Notes under the pieces: model-generated | Database searches by the model: none | Told to the model about the DNA's origin: nothing | The model's input: the letters and a program-made list of their open reading frames with translations, nothing else | Origin: an uncultured Clostridia bacterium | GTDB taxonomy: Bacteria; Bacillota; Clostridia; Oscillospirales; Acutalibacteraceae | NCBI GenBank assembly: GCA_937898625.1 | Contig: CALEJF010000006.1 | Location: 120,178 to 184,177, forward strand | DNA length: 64,000 bases | Direction: 5' to 3' | Part shown: positions 1 to 9,188 of the stretch, one piece after another | Layout: every line of letters starts with the position of its first letter | Position numbering within the stretch: the stretch's first letter is position 1 | Translations under genes and position numbers: made by a program

Positions 1-1281
1 CAGGAACTTAAAGATACAATGAAATTTGTTACAAGTATTTCTGTTCCTGTTGCATGGAGAAGACAGTACTGTGGTGTTTTTGAAGCAAAAGCAGGTGGAG
101 TAATCTACTATCTTCTTGACAATCAGTATTATTTCAAGCGTGATACTCTTTACGGATATTATGACGATGCAGAGAGATTTGCATTCTTTGCTCGTGCAGT
201 CCTTGAGATTATCCCACACATTGATTTCAAGCCTGACATTATTCATTGTAACGACTGGCAGTCAGCATTGACTCCTGTTTATTACAATACACTTTATGCA
301 AATCGTCCCGGATTTGAGAATATCAAAACTGTTTTTACAATTCACAACATTCAGTATCAGGGAACTTACGGTATGGACCTTCTTGGAGATGTTGTGGGTC
401 TTCCCGAGAGTGCAGCTTCCCTCCTTGAATATGACGGCGACTGCAACTTTATGAAAGGTGCTATTGAATGTGCCGACAGAGTTACAACTGTTTCTCCGTC
501 TTATGCTAACGAAATTCTTGACCCATGGTATTCACATGGTCTTGACCCGATTCTTAATCAGCGTTCTTGGAAACTCTCCGGTATCCTCAATGGTATAGAC
601 ACAATTCTCTATAACCCTGAAACAGATAAGGATATTGAGGTTAATTACACAGCAGAGGACTTCCAAGAAAAGAAAAAAGTTAACAAGGCAAAATTACAAG
701 AATATTTCAGCCTTCCCGTAAGAGAAGATGTGCCAATGATTGGTATGGTTACCCGTCTTGTTGGACATAAAGGCCTTGACCTTGTTAAGGCAGTCCTTGA
801 CGAATTGCTTGCAACAACTGATGTTCAGTTTGTAGTGCTTGGCTCCGGTGAGTGGCAGTATGAAAGCTTCTTTAAAGAGATGGCAGATAAGTATCCAGAT
901 AAAATGGGACTTAAACTTGGCTTTATTCCATCACTTTCAAAGAAAATCTATGCAGGTTGTGACTTGTTCTTAATGCCTTCAAAGAGTGAGCCTTGCGGAC
1001 TTTCACAGATGATTTCACTTCGTTATGGTACAATTCCGATTGTCCGTGAAACAGGTGGTCTTCGTGACAGTATCAAGGACAGTGGCGACAATGAGGGCAA
1101 CGGATTTACATTCTCAACATATAACGCACACGATATGCTTTATACAATTAAGCGTGCGATTGAGGGTTACAGTAATAAAGATGGTTGGAACATTCTCGTT
1201 AAACGTGCTATGGAATGTGACAACAGCTGGGGCAAATCTGCTAACGAATATATCCGACTTTATAAGTCAATACTTAAATAA
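1..1281 (+). CDS. glgA: Glycogen synthase (ADP-glucose type), 5' end cut by window
   Basis: GT5 glycogen synthase, which transfers glucose from ADP-glucose onto growing alpha-1,4-glucan in the cytoplasm. The reading frame is open from base 1, and the first ATG at 19 is internal to a conserved segment (VPVAWRRQYCGVFEA), so the N-terminus with the usual KxGGL nucleotide-binding loop lies outside the window. The 426 visible residues contain the HNIQYQG and NGID motifs and the C-terminal signature SKSEPCGLSQM, whose Glu is the family's catalytic residue, followed by RETGGL. The family is usually about 475 residues, so roughly 50 are missing. It ends at a strong hairpin terminator. Family assignment is very secure. 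Confidence 0.96.
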   Translation, partial: QELKDTMKFVTSISVPVAWRRQYCGVFEAKAGGVIYYLLDNQYYFKRDTLYGYYDDAERFAFFARAVLEIIPHIDFKPDIIHCNDWQSALTPVYYNTLYANRPGFENIKTVFTIHNIQYQGTYGMDLLGDVVGLPESAASLLEYDGDCNFMKGAIECADRVTTVSPSYANEILDPWYSHGLDPILNQRSWKLSGILNGIDTILYNPETDKDIEVNYTAEDFQEKKKVNKAKLQEYFSLPVREDVPMIGMVTRLVGHKGLDLVKAVLDELLATTDVQFVVLGSGEWQYESFFKEMADKYPDKMGLKLGFIPSLSKKIYAGCDLFLMPSKSEPCGLSQMISLRYGTIPIVRETGGLRDSIKDSGDNEGNGFTFSTYNAHDMLYTIKRAIEGYSNKDGWNILVKRAMECDNSWGKSANEYIRLYKSILK

Positions 1282-1286
1282 TAGCG

Positions 1287-1320
1287 AAAAACAGGGCTAC
1301 CTTCGGGTAGCCCTGTTTTT
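1287..1320. terminator. Bidirectional intrinsic terminator between glgA and aga
   Basis: The stem CAGGGCTACC/GGTAGCCCTG closes a UUCG tetraloop and is followed by five T on the plus strand. An A-run on the other side makes it work for the converging alpha-galactosidase gene too. Confidence 0.92.
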
Positions 1321-1324
1321 ATGT

Positions 1325-3415
1325 TTAATTCGCCTTAATTTTAATAATTTTGTTATATCCCATTCCGCGGATTGTTACGGGGATACCAACATTTTTGAGA
1401 TACGCACCTGATTTTTCGTAGTTTTTGTCGTTAAAGCTAAAGGTGTAAATCTTGTTGTCGTCAAGTCCTTCAAACAAAAGCGGAATTTCCTTTTTCATAA
1501 AACTTGTTGTGAGAGATGCAATAAAGGCAACGGCTTCCGTTTTGTCCTCACTTACATAAAGGTTGAAAAGAATTTCATCTTTCTGCGCATCAAGAATTCT
1601 GTATAGGTCTCCGAATTGCACAAGGTGACGGATTTCCTTATAGAGTTCTACATTCTTTTTGCCAATTGCAAGGTCTTCACGGCTGTATTTTGTAAGGTTA
1701 CCGCCGATACCTAATGAACCTTGCATAGCAATATTGAAACGGAAATCAAGACTCATAGGGGAATTGTACCAGTTAACATCCGTAACCCATGCACGCATAA
1801 CCTTTGTGGGACGAAGATATGTAAACCATTTCTGCATTGTCATTCTGTCAACGGAGTCAGTGTTATCGCTTGTCCATACTTGGTCAAAGTGGAGTAATGC
1901 ACCATAGTCACTTCTGCCACCACCCGATGAACAGCTTTCAATAGCAACATCGGGGTGTTTTTCTTTAAGACGGTCAACAATATCGTAAACTGCTTGCGTA
2001 TGACGGAACCATAATTCCTGCGGACATTCAAGATTTTCGCCACCTGTTTCGGAAAATGGTCTGTTCATATCCCATTTGATATATTTGATATTGTGTTTTG
2101 TCAACATTTCGTCCATACAGTTGAAAATATATTCCTGAACCTCGGGTCGAGTCATATTAAGAACTAACTGATGACGGAGAGTGTGCGCATCCCTTGTGAC
2201 ATAGTTATATGCCCAGTCGGGGTGCTTGCGGTATAAATCGGAGTCAGGATTAACCATTTCAGGCTCAAACCAAAGACCGAAATCCATTCCTAAATTATTT
2301 ACATTTTTAATAAGCTCGTCAATGCCACGGGGGAACTTGCGTTTGTTGACATACCAGTCACCAAGACCTGCTCTGTCGTTATTTCTCGCACCGAACCATC
2401 CGTCGTCCATAACAAAAAGTTCAACACCCATTTTAGCAGCAAGTTTTGCAAGGGCAGTCTGGTGTAAGGAGCTTACATCAAATTCCGTTGCCTCCCAAGA
2501 GTTGTAAAGCACAGGAAGAGTTTTATCGTTAAACTGCTTTGGCAACACGTGGTTGATTGCAAACCGATTCATCTGTCGGCTCATTTCACCAAAACCTGCC
2601 TGTGAATAACCACAGAAAACCTTAGGTGTTTCAAGAGTTTCATTTGCTTTTAAGATGTATTTGAAATCGTGGTCGTTAAGGCCAAGGCTTATTCTTGTTG
2701 TGTAGAAAAGGTCACGGGTGCAAAGGACTTTGAAATTACCACTGTATGCAAGTGTGCCGAAATAAACATCGCCCTGCTTTTCGTCAGCATTCTGATACGC
2801 AATAAAGTATGGGGATTGATTGTGCCCTGTTGTGCCTCGCTTACTGTCAAAAACGAGAGCTCCGCCCTCTAAAACGGATTCGGTTTCAACATATTCGCCA
2901 CCCCAACTGCCGTTTGTGTTTTTAATTGTGTAAGGCTTAACACTTGGAAGAGTCAATTCAGCCGAAAAAACACGGTCAATAGTTATGTCCTTGCGGCTTG
3001 TGTTTTTGATTTCTGCCCAACGAGTGATAATATCGTCATTGTCCTGAATTTGGTATTTCAATGCAATTTCAAGGAAGTAAAAACTGTCCTTTAAGGTTAC
3101 TGTAAGTGTGTTTCCTTCTACCTTTGCATCAACAAATTCAAGGTCAATTTCACGGCATTTATCAGCAAATTGCACTTTGAGGTCGCTCTCACGATACATT
3201 GTGCCACCGAAAACGGTGAATTCCTGCTTTGCCATATCAAGGCGTGTGTGGTTGGAGTTTTCATCCCAGATGTCCTTTGCCTCGTAGTCATTGAGATTAC
3301 ATTTTTTGCCCCAGTGTATGTGACGGTTGTAGCCATATTTGTCAATTCCCAACACATAATGGGTGTTTTTAGTTTCAAGAACAAAAATGTTGTTTTCAAG
3401 AATATGTATTGCCAT
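1325..3415 (-). CDS. Alpha-galactosidase, GH36 family
   Basis: Hydrolyses terminal alpha-1,6-galactose from raffinose-type oligosaccharides or galactomannan. The 696-residue protein has the normal GH36 length. It has an N-terminal beta-sandwich, then a TIM barrel with WFGARNNDRAG, the nucleophile motif KWDMNR (Asp near residue 449) and ESCSSGGGRSDYG. The acid/base segment SDNTD lies near residue 517. No signal peptide is visible, so it probably acts on imported sugar in the cytoplasm. GAGGG precedes the ATG, and a sigma-A promoter lies at 3455-3483. No transporter is adjacent, so it is probably monocistronic. The substrate is inferred from the family. Confidence 0.94.
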   Translation of the reverse strand: MAIHILENNIFVLETKNTHYVLGIDKYGYNRHIHWGKKCNLNDYEAKDIWDENSNHTRLDMAKQEFTVFGGTMYRESDLKVQFADKCREIDLEFVDAKVEGNTLTVTLKDSFYFLEIALKYQIQDNDDIITRWAEIKNTSRKDITIDRVFSAELTLPSVKPYTIKNTNGSWGGEYVETESVLEGGALVFDSKRGTTGHNQSPYFIAYQNADEKQGDVYFGTLAYSGNFKVLCTRDLFYTTRISLGLNDHDFKYILKANETLETPKVFCGYSQAGFGEMSRQMNRFAINHVLPKQFNDKTLPVLYNSWEATEFDVSSLHQTALAKLAAKMGVELFVMDDGWFGARNNDRAGLGDWYVNKRKFPRGIDELIKNVNNLGMDFGLWFEPEMVNPDSDLYRKHPDWAYNYVTRDAHTLRHQLVLNMTRPEVQEYIFNCMDEMLTKHNIKYIKWDMNRPFSETGGENLECPQELWFRHTQAVYDIVDRLKEKHPDVAIESCSSGGGRSDYGALLHFDQVWTSDNTDSVDRMTMQKWFTYLRPTKVMRAWVTDVNWYNSPMSLDFRFNIAMQGSLGIGGNLTKYSREDLAIGKKNVELYKEIRHLVQFGDLYRILDAQKDEILFNLYVSEDKTEAVAFIASLTTSFMKKEIPLLFEGLDDNKIYTFSFNDKNYEKSGAYLKNVGIPVTIRGMGYNKIIKIKAN

Positions 3416-3454
3416 AATTTGTCCCTCGTGTTTTCATAAAATTCCTATGGGATA

Positions 3455-3483
3455 AGTATAGCAATAAAGGGGAAGAAATGCAA
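3455..3483 (-). promoter_or_regulatory. Sigma-A promoter of the alpha-galactosidase gene
   Basis: On the minus strand, -35 TTGCAT (3478-3483), a 17-base spacer and -10 TATACT (3455-3460), about 40 bases upstream of the ATG. Confidence 0.7.
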
Positions 3484-3506
3484 GATAACAGAAACAAAAA
3501 AGTGTT

Positions 3507-3562
3507 CGACAAATTTGAATTTGTCGGGCTCTTTTGGTTTCTTGTCTCCCCTGAAAGGGGAG
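3507..3562. repeat. Two adjacent perfect hairpins in the aga-spoIVA gap
   Basis: A 20-base perfect palindrome (3507-3526, arms CGACAAATT/AATTTGTCG) is followed by the hairpin CTCCCC-TGAAA-GGGGAG (3546-3562). A similar AAATTTGAATTTG core, followed by CCCGACAAACT, recurs at 49896-49945, and the second motif also at about 35114. This marks a dispersed intergenic repeat rather than a gene. Confidence 0.7.
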
Positions 3563-3628
3563 CCGAGAAAACACACATCAATCATCCCGACAAACTCCCA
3601 ATTTATTTAAATCATTTTAAATTTTTTA

Positions 3629-3796
3629 CGATATGTTTGTTACACAAAAGCGATATGTTTTATAAAAACACGATATGATATAAATTCGCATTTGCGTCAG
3701 CAAATATATCGTATGCGTCAGTATATATCGCACCGAAGGTATATCGCAAATTCCATCAGGAATTTATATCGTTGTGGCGAAGCCACATAAACTCCA
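3629..3796. repeat. Array of small hairpins separated by CGATAT/ATATCG motifs
   Basis: Three copies of CGATAT (3629, 3651, 3671) are followed by four inverted copies ATATCG (3706, 3725, 3741, 3766). Between the latter lie tiny hairpins: GCAAAT-type around GTCA, ACC-GA-AGGT, AAATTCC-ATCA-GGAATTT and TGTGGC-GA-AGCCACA. No ORF is credible here. This fills most of the 383-base gap between aga and spoIVA and looks like a structured, MITE- or REP-like intergenic repeat. Confidence 0.75.
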
Positions 3797-3798
3797 AT

Positions 3799-5277
3799 TT
3801 ACAAAATTATACACAAGAGTCCGTTACAGCCTTCGTTAATGACTCTTTCCAAGGTTTCCTGAAATTTCATTCGCGCATCCGTGGGCATATGGTAGAGTTT
3901 ATTGCGAAGCCCCTCATTGACAAGTTCATTAAGAGATTTGCCGAAAATATTTGAATCCCAGATTTTTCTTGGGTCATCCTGAAAACCGTCGAGAAGATAT
4001 TTTACAAGTTCTTCCGACTGACTTTCACTCCCCACAATTGGTGCAACCTCTGTTTTGATATCCGCTTTCATCATATGTATTGATGGCGCGGATGCACAAA
4101 GTCGAACACCGTATTTTCCGCCCTGCTTTACTATTTCGGGTTCTTCAAGAGTTAACTCGTCAATGGTTGGCATAACGATTCCGTAACCCGTTGTCTGTAC
4201 TGCCTCAAGGGCAGATTTAATTCGTTGGTACTCTTTCTTGATTTCCGCAAATTCCTTGATACAAGCAAGTAATCCCTGCTCGTTTTCGACAGCAACTCCT
4301 GTGGATTCTTCAAGGATTTTGTAGAAAAGCTCGTTGTTCATTCCTACGGTAATCCAAGCACTGCCAACACTCAAATCCATATTGGTAATTCTTGCGTCAG
4401 TAATATGCTCGCATCCCAACAGAGTATCCGTCATCTGGCTGATATCACGGACAAAATGCACATCTTCAATAGATTTTAAAACATATTTGTAGGTTTCGGT
4501 TTTAAGTGGATGGGTCTCGGGCAAAGTAACAAGCCATAGGGGTAAATCAACACCGATTTCTTTCACGGGGAATTCAAACAAAATCTGTGTAATTATCTCC
4601 TTGATTTCTTGCTCGTTAAGTTCAAGGCAGTTGACTGCCATAACGGGCACACAGTATTTTCCTGACAGTTCGTCAGCAAGTTTTTGAGCAGAGTCACTTC
4701 GTGGTGACATACAGTTTAAAAGTACAACAAAGGGTTTCCCCAATTCCTTTAATTCATTAACAACTCTCTCTTCGGCTTCTTCGTATTCATCCCTTGGAAT
4801 GTCGCTGATACTACCATCGGTTGTGATTACAAGTCCGATGGTGGAATGTTCCGTAATAACCTTTTTTGTGCCGATTTCTGCTGCCATATTAAACGGAATT
4901 TCGTTTTCATACCAAGGAGTTCGCACCATTCGTGGCTGGTCGCCCTCAATATATCCTAGTGATGAGGGCACAATATATCCAACACAGTCAATCATTCTCA
5001 CATTGAAACTTGCATTGTCGGGCAGAGTGATTTTAACTGCATTTTCGGGAATGAATTTTGGTTCGGTGGTCATAATCGTTCTGCCCGCCGAGGATTGCGG
5101 CAACTCATCGGTGGCTCTGTCCTTCATACCGCCATCTTCCATATTGGGAAGCACAACCGAGTCCATAAATCTTTTGATAAAAGTTGATTTTCCCGTTCTT
5201 ACAGGTCCTACTACACCTATGTAAATGTCACCACCGGTACGAGTGGCAATATCGCTGTAAATACTTGAATTATTCAT
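3799..5277 (-). CDS. spoIVA: Stage IV sporulation protein A (spore coat basement-layer ATPase)
   Basis: A mother-cell protein that binds the outer forespore membrane and polymerises by ATP hydrolysis to found the spore coat. The 492-residue length matches the family. A Walker A motif GPVRTGKST is at residues 24-32, and the GTPase-like fold continues through VRMIDCVGY and VVLLNCMSP. The C-terminal coat-anchoring part ends GLLCIIL. The gene starts 14 bases after the upstream sipL-like gene, so the two form one transcription unit. That pairing fits the known SpoIVA-SipL interaction in Clostridioides difficile. Function is near certain, and it marks the organism as a spore former or the descendant of one. 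Confidence 0.97.
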   Translation of the reverse strand: MNNSSIYSDIATRTGGDIYIGVVGPVRTGKSTFIKRFMDSVVLPNMEDGGMKDRATDELPQSSAGRTIMTTEPKFIPENAVKITLPDNASFNVRMIDCVGYIVPSSLGYIEGDQPRMVRTPWYENEIPFNMAAEIGTKKVITEHSTIGLVITTDGSISDIPRDEYEEAEERVVNELKELGKPFVVLLNCMSPRSDSAQKLADELSGKYCVPVMAVNCLELNEQEIKEIITQILFEFPVKEIGVDLPLWLVTLPETHPLKTETYKYVLKSIEDVHFVRDISQMTDTLLGCEHITDARITNMDLSVGSAWITVGMNNELFYKILEESTGVAVENEQGLLACIKEFAEIKKEYQRIKSALEAVQTTGYGIVMPTIDELTLEEPEIVKQGGKYGVRLCASAPSIHMMKADIKTEVAPIVGSESQSEELVKYLLDGFQDDPRKIWDSNIFGKSLNELVNEGLRNKLYHMPTDARMKFQETLERVINEGCNGLLCIIL

Positions 5278-5291
5278 TTTTATCCCTCACT

Positions 5292-6827
5292 TTACATTTT
5301 TGGAATAAGCAATTTGCATTTTTCTTTTACGGTTGACTCAGTCATTTTATTCTCTCGCATAATTGCATCAACTGTTGTGTTGTATCTCTCTGCAATATTC
5401 CAGAGTTGTTCGCCTTTTTCACAGAAATACACAGTAAGAGATGCAGTTTTTATGGTTTTTGGATTATCTTTATTGACACTCAAATCTGTGATAATAAGTT
5501 TTTCGTTTTCACAGAAAACAAAACCACTTACATTGATTTCAATACGCACATCAAGGGTGTTACCGGCTGCAATAATAAAACTGTGTGCACTCACGGTACA
5601 ATTTGGTTTGCAGGTTAGAATTGCGCCGTCATTTTCTACGGGTTTCTTATATTCATAAGGCACCATTCGTTGTGCAAAGCAGATTTCGCCCTTTGAATCC
5701 TCATAAATCATTTCAACAGTCACTTCGCCGTTGACAGAGGCAGAGTCCTCTGTAAGAGTGAATGTTGACGATATATCAGGACATGTCAGACTGAATACTT
5801 TTGAGACTCCTGTGTTACTTAAATCTGCCACACCACGACAGAGGAATGTGTCTTCAATTTTATCTTTAAGACTTACAAGGTAAACCACACTCTTTTTGCA
5901 GTCTGTTTCGTATTTAACAGAATAGGCATCTCTGATGGCTGTGATATTCTTGTTTTCATAGCAATATGCAGAAAGGTTAAGAGTTGCAGAAATATCAAGA
6001 AGATTTTTATTCCCTGCCGAGTCAAAACGAGGTTTGATTTCAAGTCCTGTAAGGGTAAGGTGCGAATCAATCTGACAGTTTTCGTTAATGTCAGGAGCTT
6101 CTATAATCTGATTTATGTTAACAATGTTTTCAAGGGTTTGCACATTACAGGTGTCAGCCCCCGTAAATGCAGTATGTAAAACCAGTTGTGCCTTTAAAAA
6201 TAGTTTGTCGCTGACAGTTTTAATCTCCTCGATTATTCCGTAACCGTAGGAGGAAATTATTGCACCGATAGGTTCATTTAATACTCCTGCGTCACAAGTC
6301 TCACTCACATTGAAAGTTTTTTCAACAAGGCAAACAAGATTACAAAGTGATATGTTTTCGCTTTTGCAGGTTATTCCGTCACCATTTGCACCCGTAACCA
6401 TTTCGCATTTCTTTTTTTGTCTGCCTTTCGCAAAAATCGTAACTGCACCATGAATTTCAAATCGTCTTTGTCCCGAGACTCTGTAATTGATATAATCCGT
6501 CTTTGCTCCCACCAAGTAATCCGTTAGGCTTTCACCTGACTTTAACTCAAGTTGCTTGGAAAAATGAATATTCTGTTCGTGACAACGAATCTTATTTTCC
6601 TCACAAATGTAAAGTGTTCTCACTTTGCATTCACACTCAACAGTTAGCCTGTCGCCGTTTACACGGTGGGACTGGATGTTGGGGATACAGGTACACCTTA
6701 AAATTCTCACCATATCAGGAAGATACTCGGGCAGGGTAATATCGCAGTCAACGGCACATTCTCCGCTTCCTCCAAAAACTGTTTCGCAAAGGTTCACACT
6801 GTCCTTTAAAAGATTAAATTCCATCAT
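5292..6827 (-). CDS. sipL: SipL-like spore coat protein (DUF3794/SPOCS repeats plus LysM)
   Basis: A protein of about 511 residues, cysteine-rich in its N-terminal half, with repeated DUF3794 (SPOCS) domains (one starts at VDCDITLPEYLPDMVRI, another around residues 150-260). A C-terminal LysM domain (about 466-511, YFCEKGEQLWNIAERYNTT) completes it. This architecture and its position directly upstream of spoIVA match SipL, the SpoIVA-interacting coat protein of clostridia. AAGGAG lies 5 bases before the ATG at 6827, and a second ATG follows immediately. A sigma-E-like -10 is upstream at 6860-6867. The name rests on architecture and neighbourhood, not on an alignment. Confidence 0.88.
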   Translation of the reverse strand: MMEFNLLKDSVNLCETVFGGSGECAVDCDITLPEYLPDMVRILRCTCIPNIQSHRVNGDRLTVECECKVRTLYICEENKIRCHEQNIHFSKQLELKSGESLTDYLVGAKTDYINYRVSGQRRFEIHGAVTIFAKGRQKKKCEMVTGANGDGITCKSENISLCNLVCLVEKTFNVSETCDAGVLNEPIGAIISSYGYGIIEEIKTVSDKLFLKAQLVLHTAFTGADTCNVQTLENIVNINQIIEAPDINENCQIDSHLTLTGLEIKPRFDSAGNKNLLDISATLNLSAYCYENKNITAIRDAYSVKYETDCKKSVVYLVSLKDKIEDTFLCRGVADLSNTGVSKVFSLTCPDISSTFTLTEDSASVNGEVTVEMIYEDSKGEICFAQRMVPYEYKKPVENDGAILTCKPNCTVSAHSFIIAAGNTLDVRIEINVSGFVFCENEKLIITDLSVNKDNPKTIKTASLTVYFCEKGEQLWNIAERYNTTVDAIMRENKMTESTVKEKCKLLIPKM

Positions 6828-6859
6828 TCTCGCTCCTTTTTAGCCTGACTATTCAGTTA

Positions 6860-6867
6860 AGTGTATG
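6860..6867 (-). promoter_or_regulatory. Candidate sigma-E -10 element for sipL-spoIVA
   Basis: The minus strand reads CATACACT, matching the sigma-E -10 consensus CATACA-T. It lies about 33 bases upstream of the sipL start. A -35 element is not clear, so this is suggestive only. A mother-cell sigma factor is expected for both genes. Confidence 0.45.
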
Positions 6868-6885
6868 CTGATTGTTTACATAAAA

Positions 6886-6950
6886 TGCAGAATGCAGAAT
6901 TCAGAATGCATAATTGTTTAAAAACCACATTCTAAAATGATTAAAAAAAT
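6886..6950. repeat. Degenerate CAGAATGCAGAATTCAGAATG repeats
   Basis: Short direct and inverted copies of ATGCAGAAT/ATTCTGAAT type words. A related inverted word cluster (TTGCATTCTGCATTCGGCATTC) sits at 7952-7974, so the two flank yebC in opposite orientation. They are likely remnants of small inverted-repeat elements. Confidence 0.5.
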
Positions 6951-6960
6951 GTAATAACTG

Positions 6961-6989
6961 TTGAAAAATATGGCGTTGTGTGGTAGAAT
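6961..6989 (+). promoter_or_regulatory. Sigma-A promoter of yebC
   Basis: -35 TTGAAA (6961-6966), a 17-base spacer, -10 TAGAAT (6984-6989). The AGAGGT Shine-Dalgarno follows before the ATG at 7027. Confidence 0.75.
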
Positions 6990-7026
6990 AATACGAATAT
7001 AATTAGAATGCGAGAGGTATGATTTT

Positions 7027-7767
7027 ATGTCAGGACATTCAAAATGGAGTACAATCAAAAGAAAGAAAGAAAAAACAGATAACGCCAGAGCAAAAGTGTT
7101 TACAAAAATTGGTCGTGAAATTGCTGTTGCTGTTAAAGCAGGCGGTGCAGACCCGGCAGGTAACTCAAAGCTCAAGGATGTAATCGCAAAGGCAAAGGCT
7201 GCAAATATGCCAAACGATAATATTGAAAGAGTTATCAAAAAGGCAGCAGGTGAAGGCAGTGGCGAAAATTACGATGAAATCGTATATGAAGGCTATGGTC
7301 CATCAGGTATCGCAATCATTGTTGAAACACTTACAGACAACAGAAACAGAACGGCAGCTGATGTTCGTCATTACTTTGACAAGTTTGGCGGAAATATGGG
7401 TCAGAGCGGTTGCGTTTCCTTTATGTTCAATCGTCAGGGTGTAATTCTCTTTGAAAAAGAGGGTATTGACGAAGACCAACTTATGGAAGATGCACTTGAA
7501 GCAGGTGCTATTGACTTTATCGCAGAAGACGAAATCTATGATGTTCGTACAGAGCCAAATGATATGGGCGCAATTCGTGACGACCTTGAAGCAAAGGGTT
7601 ACAAATTTGTTTCAGCAGAAGTTGAATATGTTCCAAGCACATACACAACACTTACAAACCCGGATGACATCAAAAATATGGGCAGAATGCTTGAAATGTT
7701 TGATGAGAACGACGATGTACAAAATGTATATCATAACTGGGAAAACGAGGACGACTACGAGGGATAA
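7027..7767 (+). CDS. yebC: YebC/PmpR family DNA- or ribosome-associated regulator
   Basis: A 246-residue member of the universal YebC family. It begins with the hallmark MSGHSKWSTIKRKKEKTD and continues with KAKAANMPNDNIERVIKKAAG and YEGYGPSGIAIIVE. The family was first described as transcriptional regulators (PmpR), and more recent work links YebC proteins to translation of difficult peptide stretches; the sequence cannot decide between these. The length is standard and all three domains are present. It is transcribed alone from its own promoter and has no clear partner gene. AGAGGT precedes the ATG. Confidence 0.96.
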   Translation: MSGHSKWSTIKRKKEKTDNARAKVFTKIGREIAVAVKAGGADPAGNSKLKDVIAKAKAANMPNDNIERVIKKAAGEGSGENYDEIVYEGYGPSGIAIIVETLTDNRNRTAADVRHYFDKFGGNMGQSGCVSFMFNRQGVILFEKEGIDEDQLMEDALEAGAIDFIAEDEIYDVRTEPNDMGAIRDDLEAKGYKFVSAEVEYVPSTYTTLTNPDDIKNMGRMLEMFDENDDVQNVYHNWENEDDYEG

Positions 7768-7988
7768 TTTCAGTGATTTGGCGTCTTTTCGCTTTTGCGC
7801 CGTCGACATACACCGTATGCCTTCCGTCTTAAAAGCAAAAATACATCCAAATCTCAAGAAATTCTTTGTTTAATCAAAACAGAAATTCATCAAAAATAAC
7901 TACAATCAAAAGCAAAACTACATCTATTTTACAAGCAATTCTCAAATAATTTTGCATTCTGCATTCGGCATTCAAAAGGAGTGGTATT
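7768..7988. other. Intergenic region with degenerate hairpins
   Basis: Non-coding. It contains GGCG...CGCC around 7780-7801, a CATAC-ACC-GTATG hairpin near 7808-7820, an A-rich stretch, and the ATTCTGCATTCGGCATTC words noted above. There is no convincing terminator for yebC and no clear promoter for the polysaccharide operon. Confidence 0.5.
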
Positions 7989-9176
7989 GTGAAAATTTTG
8001 ATATCTTCACAGCATTTTTATCCAGATAACTTTCGTATTAACGATATTACGAAAGAATTAGTGGCAAGAGGTCACGAGGTAACTGTAATTACATCCTTGC
8101 CTGACTATGCAACGGGAAAAGTCCCTGCAGACTGCAAGGGCTTGAAGAATAGAAAAATTGACTGGAATGGTGTAAAGGTTATCCGTACCTTTTCATTTTC
8201 GCGAAGAACGGGTCTTATTTTCCGTATTCTCAACTACATTTCTTTTTTCATTTCTTCAACATTTAAAGCACTTACACTCAAAGAAGATTTTGATGTTACA
8301 ATGTGCTATCAAACATCGCCAATACTTATGGCAAGTGCTGCAAGCACCTATGCTAAAAAACACAAGGTTCCTTTCTTTGACTATTGTATGGATATCTGGC
8401 CCGAGGCTTTAAAGGCTTGGCATGTAGGTGAGGAAAATCCCCTTTTCAAGGTTATGCACAGATATTCAAAGAGTATTTACAATGGTGCTGCTTTGGTAGG
8501 TGCTTCATCAAAGCCATTTATGGATTATCTTCATAATGTGAATGATGTGCCATGGGAAAAACTTGTTTATCTGCCACAACATGCTGAAAGTCTTGACCTT
8601 AAAGAAAAGACAAAGGATGGCAACACGGTTTTTGCATTTGGCGGAAACATTGGTGCAGTACAGAATATTGAATGCATTATTCGTGCAGTTGCTGAAATCC
8701 GTGATTTAAACGGATATTCCGTTGAAATTTACGGTGACGGAAGTGAACTCCAGAACTGCAAAAAGCTTTCAACTGAACTTGGAACTGACGAGAAAATTAC
8801 ATTCTTCGGCAGAGTTACTTGGGAAGAGCTTAAAGAGAGATATAACAATGCAGACGCATTTTTGTTGACACTTAAACCCGAAGGGCTTATAGGACAAACT
8901 GTTCCTGCAAAACTTCAGGAATATATGTCAGGAGGTCGTACTGTTATAGCATCAATTGATGGTGCGGCAAAGGAGATTATTGAGGAGTCAAGATGCGGAA
9001 TCTGTGTTCCTGCTGACGACCATAAGGCTTTTGCAGATGCTATGAAGTATTTTGTAGAAAATCGTGATAAATTCAGCACCTGTGAGCAGAATGGTAAAAA
9101 ATACTTTAACGAGAATTTTACCCGTGAGAAATTCATTACTGACCTTGAAAATCATTTTCAAAGCATTGTGAAATAA
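7989..9176 (+). CDS. GT4 glycosyltransferase, WbuB/WcaI-like
   Basis: A GT-B fold glycosyltransferase of 395 residues, probably adding one sugar to an undecaprenyl-linked glycan on the inner face of the membrane. The N-terminus MKILISSQHFYPDNFRI with the later GHEVTVIT and PDYATGK words is characteristic of the WbuB/WcaI branch. The C-terminal donor site shows AFGGNIGAVQNIE and the ExxxxxE-type KLQEYMSGGRTVIAS. GTG or ATG are possible; the chosen start is GTG at 7989 after AAGGAG (7977-7982). It is first in a tightly spaced seven-gene surface-polysaccharide operon. The sugar specificity cannot be read. Confidence 0.88.
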   Translation: MKILISSQHFYPDNFRINDITKELVARGHEVTVITSLPDYATGKVPADCKGLKNRKIDWNGVKVIRTFSFSRRTGLIFRILNYISFFISSTFKALTLKEDFDVTMCYQTSPILMASAASTYAKKHKVPFFDYCMDIWPEALKAWHVGEENPLFKVMHRYSKSIYNGAALVGASSKPFMDYLHNVNDVPWEKLVYLPQHAESLDLKEKTKDGNTVFAFGGNIGAVQNIECIIRAVAEIRDLNGYSVEIYGDGSELQNCKKLSTELGTDEKITFFGRVTWEELKERYNNADAFLLTLKPEGLIGQTVPAKLQEYMSGGRTVIASIDGAAKEIIEESRCGICVPADDHKAFADAMKYFVENRDKFSTCEQNGKKYFNENFTREKFITDLENHFQSIVK

Positions 9177-9188
9177 ATGGAGAAAAAT

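Noticed and set aside
3629..3796. Possible CRISPR array
   Set aside because: The conserved motif is only six bases, spacers are 10-19 bases and form their own hairpins; no cas gene is nearby.
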